64,000 nt of DNA from Serilophus lunatus. Lineage: Eukaryota; Chordata; Aves; Passeriformes; Eurylaimidae. Under the pieces are notes generated by a model that saw only the letters and a program-made list of their open reading frames with translations, was not told the origin of the DNA and did no database searches. This document shows, piece after piece, positions 61,562 to 64,000 of this stretch. The DNA lies in the NCBI GenBank assembly GCA_013399895.1, contig VXBA01002618.1, positions 1,258,307-1,322,306 on the forward strand. The letters are read 5' to 3'. Position 1 is the first letter of the stretch, and every line of letters begins with the position of its first letter. The translations under genes were made by a program, and so were the position numbers.

Positions 61562-61952
61562 AAAGAGAGAGTTGGGGTTGTTCAGCCTGGAGAAGAAAGG
61601 GCTCCAGGAAGACCTTAAAGCACCAGTACCTAAAGAAGCCTAGAAGAAAGATGGAGAGGGATCTTTCACAAGGGCATGTAGTGACAGGACAAGGAGGAAT
61701 GGCTTTTAACTGAGAGAGAGTGGGTTTAGATTAGGTTTTAGGAGAAAAAAAATCTTTACTGTGGGAGTGGTAAGAGGCTGGCCCAGGGTGCCTAGAGAAG
61801 TTGTGGATGCCCCATCCCAGGAAGTGTTTGAGAACAAGTTGAATGGGGCTTTCCTGGTCTAGTGGAAGGTGTTCCTGGCCACAGCAGGGGGGTTGGAACT
61901 GGATGATCCTTAAAGTTCCTTCCAACCTGAACCATTTTGTGACTCTGTGGTA
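61562..61952 (+). mobile_element. CR1 LINE 3' portion, comparatively well preserved
   Basis: Follows the avian CR1 3' consensus closely: GAGAGTTGGGGTTGTTCAGC, TGTAGTGACAGGACAAGGAG, GTTGTGGATGCCCCATCCCA, CTGGTCTAGTGGAAGGTGTT and GGATGATCCTTAAAGTTCCT, ending TTTTGTGACTCTGTGG in place of the usual ATTCTGTGATTCTATGA. Truncated at the 5' end so that only the 3' end of ORF2 and the 3' UTR remain. It appears to be the least diverged CR1 in the window. Confidence 0.9.
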
Positions 61953-61959
61953 AGTACCT

Positions 61960-64000
61960 TTAATAGTCTTTCATAATTTTTTCTTTCCCCATTATCTCGT
62001 CTATTGTCTTTTGAAACACTTGTATGTCAGTAGGATCCAGGAGATCTTGTATTTTATTTCCCAAAAATACTCCATTTCCAGCCATTTTGTACCTTTGTTT
62101 TGAGCTCTGTGATCTTAATTTCCTGAAGCTTGACATAAATCTAGTGATTCACAAGTCAACATTTTCCCTTATTAATCTGGTACCGATAAAAGAAACACTT
62201 AAATGATGAGAATCTAAACTCATTCATGTCATTGTCATGGAATCATCTATGAAGAAAGATGACAGGTGTTTTTATTGAAGAGCTGGGATAGTAACTTGTG
62301 ATCAGATTCAAATACAGTAATCCAGTTTAGACATAATGTAACAAGTAGTCATTTTACTCGGAAATGTGGTTAGGGGAAAGGACAAAGTTTCTTAGACTTT
62401 AGAATTAAAGAACTCAGGTTCTGCAGGAAGACCAACAGATAAAGTCTGAAAAGATTACACAAGTCCTTTTTGAGTCCAGCATATAAGGTTATAAAGCTAA
62501 ATACAGGTCCAGAAGCATGAAGCAGCTGATATAAGGTAAGCATATGAAACAGAAAGCTTTCTCTGTTGTTTTCAGTCTCCTAGGTGTACTAATCTTAACT
62601 CACTTATATTGATTAAATGCTGTCAGTGATCTGAATAATCATTTGGAGATACTGGTGGAAACTAGCCAGAGGGCATTACCACAGAAGCCCCATGCTTTGT
62701 GCTATGAATGAATCCTTTCCAACAAAGTTTTAGAGAAGAATTTAATTTTTCAGTCTTGCTGAAGTTAAGTACAGTCAGAAACAGTGTTTTGAGGGCCTGA
62801 TTTCTTGGTGGCTTTCTGTCATGTTATCTGGGGAACTGGTTGCCTCTGTTAAAAATGAGAAAAATACTTGATGGTTGTTGATATGTAATGGGGAATTAAG
62901 ATTGCTGAAAATCAAAAGAATTATATATTCTTTATACTTTGATCACATAGATATACTGTTTTGAGTAGTGAAATTGAAGAATTTGAGATGTTCTTGGAAA
63001 TAATCTCTTAACTATTTTGTGATTTTTATGGTTTTCTATCTTTTTGTGACTCTAAAACATTCTAGTTCTTTTAGCATTGTTGTTCAAAGCTTGTGGTTTT
63101 TTGTACCTTTTTTATTGGTGCTGGGAGAATTAAAGGATTCTTGATAAAGTTATTTTGATGTGTTGCTATTGCTATTTGTCAAAAACATTAACCTTCCTGC
63201 TAAAATATTGCCTTATACACAATGGACTATTCCTTTAGAATGATGGCTTTCTAAATGTACCCTTTTCTCTTAAGACAAAAACATGGAGAAATCCAAAACT
63301 TCTTTTCTATGGAATCATGTGTTCATTCCTCCCCCCTCTCCCCACCTCAATTCAAACTGAACTCAAACAAGAGAAAGTGTGACAGAAAGCTGTTAATTTT
63401 GTTGGCAGCGTTGCTTAACTGCAGAGATTAATCTTCATGTATGACTGAGTTTTTTTCATCTCCTATTCATCATTGAATGATGTCAAGATGAACTACTCTG
63501 GAATAACAGCATGCTGAAATTTCAGAACATCTCAACAGTCTATAAGAGATAGTGCAATATGTCAAAAGAAGCTGATTTCACCCCACATTGCTTTAAAATA
63601 GAGTAATAATGATATGGCTTGGTCTTTATAGGGAAATCTGAGAGCAAACCACAGATAACTAGGAAAAAGTCACAGAAGGGCAAAAGTGTTGAGCAGTTTG
63701 CTACTGTGACACATGCAGAATTGTCATTAAGAATACTTATTTACAAATTGTGTTGTTTTCTTACCAGCTCGTTATATTAGCTCCTCATTGTGGAGAGATT
63801 TATCTGAGATTAAGAATTATAACAAGCAATGTTATGAACTAATAAGGACATCTAATTTGGATGTTGTTAGAGCGTTAAATGGAATTAGTGACAGCACCAT
63901 TTCATTTCATTTTGGTAAGGTTATTATCCCCTTCCATGAAGTGGGACCATAACTACTTCAGTGGCTGTAATGGGAGTACACATGATATTTCTTTGTTTCT
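61960..64000. other. noncoding stretch, no gene recognised
   Basis: AT-rich unique sequence to the window end. No exon, RNA gene or transposon recognised. Confidence 0.5.

Noticed and set aside
1..64000. tRNA, rRNA and classical snoRNA genes.
   Set aside because: No T-loop GTTCRANNC with matching A-box, no rRNA core sequence and no convincing C/D or H/ACA arrangement were found by reading; a covariance-model scan would be needed to exclude them fully.

Overview
This is a window of vertebrate nuclear DNA, almost certainly from a bird. It is AT-rich, has no operon-like coding, no long open reading frame with a recognisable fold, and its recognisable interspersed repeats are nearly all CR1 LINE fragments and LTRs of endogenous retroviruses, with no SINEs seen. 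That mix is typical of avian genomes. A songbird is possible from the LTR families, but this is inference. I found no protein-coding exon, tRNA, rRNA or CRISPR array I could defend, so the window is best read as intergenic or intronic sequence made of transposon relics, a few candidate regulatory islands and two assembly seams, each marked by a single N (14976 and 24066).

Layout. 1-9 kb is AT-rich and gene-free, with a cluster of perfect POU octamers at 2622-3080 and a GT-rich tract near 8.8 kb. A CpG island at 9.65-10.06 kb has two strong CTCF-type motifs in the same orientation, one inside it and one about 0.6 kb upstream; this is the best regulatory candidate. At 11.7-13.3 kb two CR1 pieces lie in tandem. 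The second unusually keeps ORF1-esterase and endonuclease remnants. 13.3-20.5 kb is gene-free. At 20.5-23.0 kb there is a GC-rich block of unknown origin, preceded by a 20-bp tandem repeat and bounded by degenerate direct repeats; it is the most novel-looking structure here. A CR1 at 23.4-24.45 kb contains a 312-bp exact duplication across an N, which is probably an assembly artefact.

24.5-40 kb is featureless AT-rich DNA. From 40.1 to 47.3 kb lies a dense transposon cluster: four CR1 remnants and three solo LTRs with visible target-site duplications, one of them inserted into a CR1. 47.3-64 kb is again mostly unique sequence, with two more CR1 pieces, one reverse-oriented LTR, a TA microsatellite and several stretches that look like conserved noncoding elements.

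No genes can be said to work together here. What can be read is a layered insertion history (old CR1s, then LTRs inserted and recombined to solos) and a handful of possible cis-regulatory sites.
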